From Caldilineae bacterium (GTDB lineage: Bacteria; Chloroflexota; Anaerolineae; J102): 6,441 nucleotides of DNA. The translations under genes and the position numbers were made by a program. The DNA is taken from assembly GCA_003694905.1 (NCBI GenBank), contig RFJM01000242.1, forward strand, positions 1 through 6,441, written 5' to 3'. Below, piece after piece: positions 6,128 through 6,441 of the stretch. Position 1 is the stretch's first letter. Every line of letters begins with the position of its first letter. A model generated the notes under the pieces. That model was given only the letters and a program-made list of their open reading frames with translations, searched no databases and was not told the DNA's origin.

Positions 6128-6441
6128 TTACCTCCCCGATTCCGCAACCGCTACCTCCAGCACGGGGCCGTCCAGGCAAAGCAGCCGGTCTCCGTGCACA
6201 CACGAGCCGCACAAACCCATCCCGCAACGCATGTAAGCCTCCCATGACAGTTGGGCGGGGACGCGGTACCCCTGCGCCAGCCGTTCCAGAGCCTGCAACA
6301 TGCCCTGCGGACCGCAGGCATAGAGGCTATCCACCTGCCCGGCCGCCAGCAGAGGCTCCACAGCCGCGGTCACCAGACCGCGTTGCCCCAGGCTGCCGTC
6401 CTCCGTGGTAACGAGCACCCGTGCGCCTGCCGCCTGCAAAC
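6128..6441 (-). CDS. pyrK: PyrK-type dihydroorotate dehydrogenase electron-transfer subunit, C-terminal part
   Basis: The frame runs on the minus strand from the window edge to a TAA at 6130-6128, giving about 104 residues of the C-terminal end; the start is outside the window and the TTG at 6439 is just an internal Leu. The visible part has the end of the NAD-binding domain (SLYACGPQGMLQAL) followed by the [2Fe-2S] cluster segment RCGMGLCGSC, then VHGDRLLCLDGPV, with cysteines spaced C-x4-C-x2-C-x7-C. This fits PyrK, which passes electrons from NADH via FAD and the cluster to the PyrD catalytic subunit in pyrimidine synthesis. The x7 spacing is shorter than the loop I recall for Bacillus and Lactococcus PyrK but resembles forms in other anaerobes. 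The missing N-terminal half should hold the FAD domain. Related sulfide dehydrogenase / NfnA-type subunits are the main alternative. It is transcribed towards the kinase and unrelated to that operon; no pyrD is visible. Confidence 0.82.
   Translation of the reverse strand, partial: LQAAGARVLVTTEDGSLGQRGLVTAAVEPLLAAGQVDSLYACGPQGMLQALERLAQGYRVPAQLSWEAYMRCGMGLCGSCVHGDRLLCLDGPVLEVAVAESGR

Noticed and set aside
1..6441. CRISPR array, tRNA/rRNA, insertion sequence, phage or defence genes
   Set aside because: I saw no regularly spaced repeats, no cloverleaf or rRNA-like stretch, no transposase or integrase motifs, and nearly all bases are taken by metabolic or maturation genes.

Overview
The window holds a GC-rich bacterial stretch with seven protein-coding genes, two of them cut by the window edges, and almost no non-coding DNA. 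The organism looks like an anaerobe that uses, or descends from users of, the Wood-Ljungdahl / CO dehydrogenase pathway. The evidence is two CooC-type maturation ATPases plus a DUF3786 protein, a family I associate with such genomes. A Chloroflexota (Anaerolineae-like) or related GC-rich anaerobe would fit, but that assignment is inference and nothing in the sequence fixes the phylum.

Layout. Positions 1-1338 (+) carry a secreted alpha/beta-hydrolase whose start codon lies upstream of the window. A 95-bp gap (1339-1433) follows, the only substantial intergenic space. It is AT-richer than its surroundings and contains a CRP/FNR-like inverted repeat and a possible promoter. From 1434 to 6116 (+) runs a tightly packed five-gene set: a DUF3786 protein, two consecutive CooC-type P-loop ATPases, a class II (metal-dependent) ketose-phosphate aldolase and an FGGY-family carbohydrate kinase. 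Junctions are a 17-bp overlap, a 4-bp overlap, a 20-bp gap and a 4-bp gap, so they very probably form one operon. Positions 6128-6441 (-) hold the C-terminal end of a convergent PyrK-type iron-sulfur flavoprotein subunit.

How the genes may work together. CooC proteins are ATPases that help load nickel into CO dehydrogenase or acetyl-CoA synthase; both copies keep the CxC metal-binding motif. The kinase and aldolase together look like a route in which a sugar is phosphorylated and the ketose phosphate then cleaved to triose-level products. Why a metallocentre-maturation pair and a sugar kinase/aldolase pair should share an operon is not explained by any pathway I know, and no CO dehydrogenase gene is visible. 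This mixed operon is the main point of interest. Other oddities are a Glu-to-Tyr change in a conserved motif of the first CooC, an atypical substrate-side segment in the aldolase, and the putative operator centred about 41.5 bp before the predicted transcription start.
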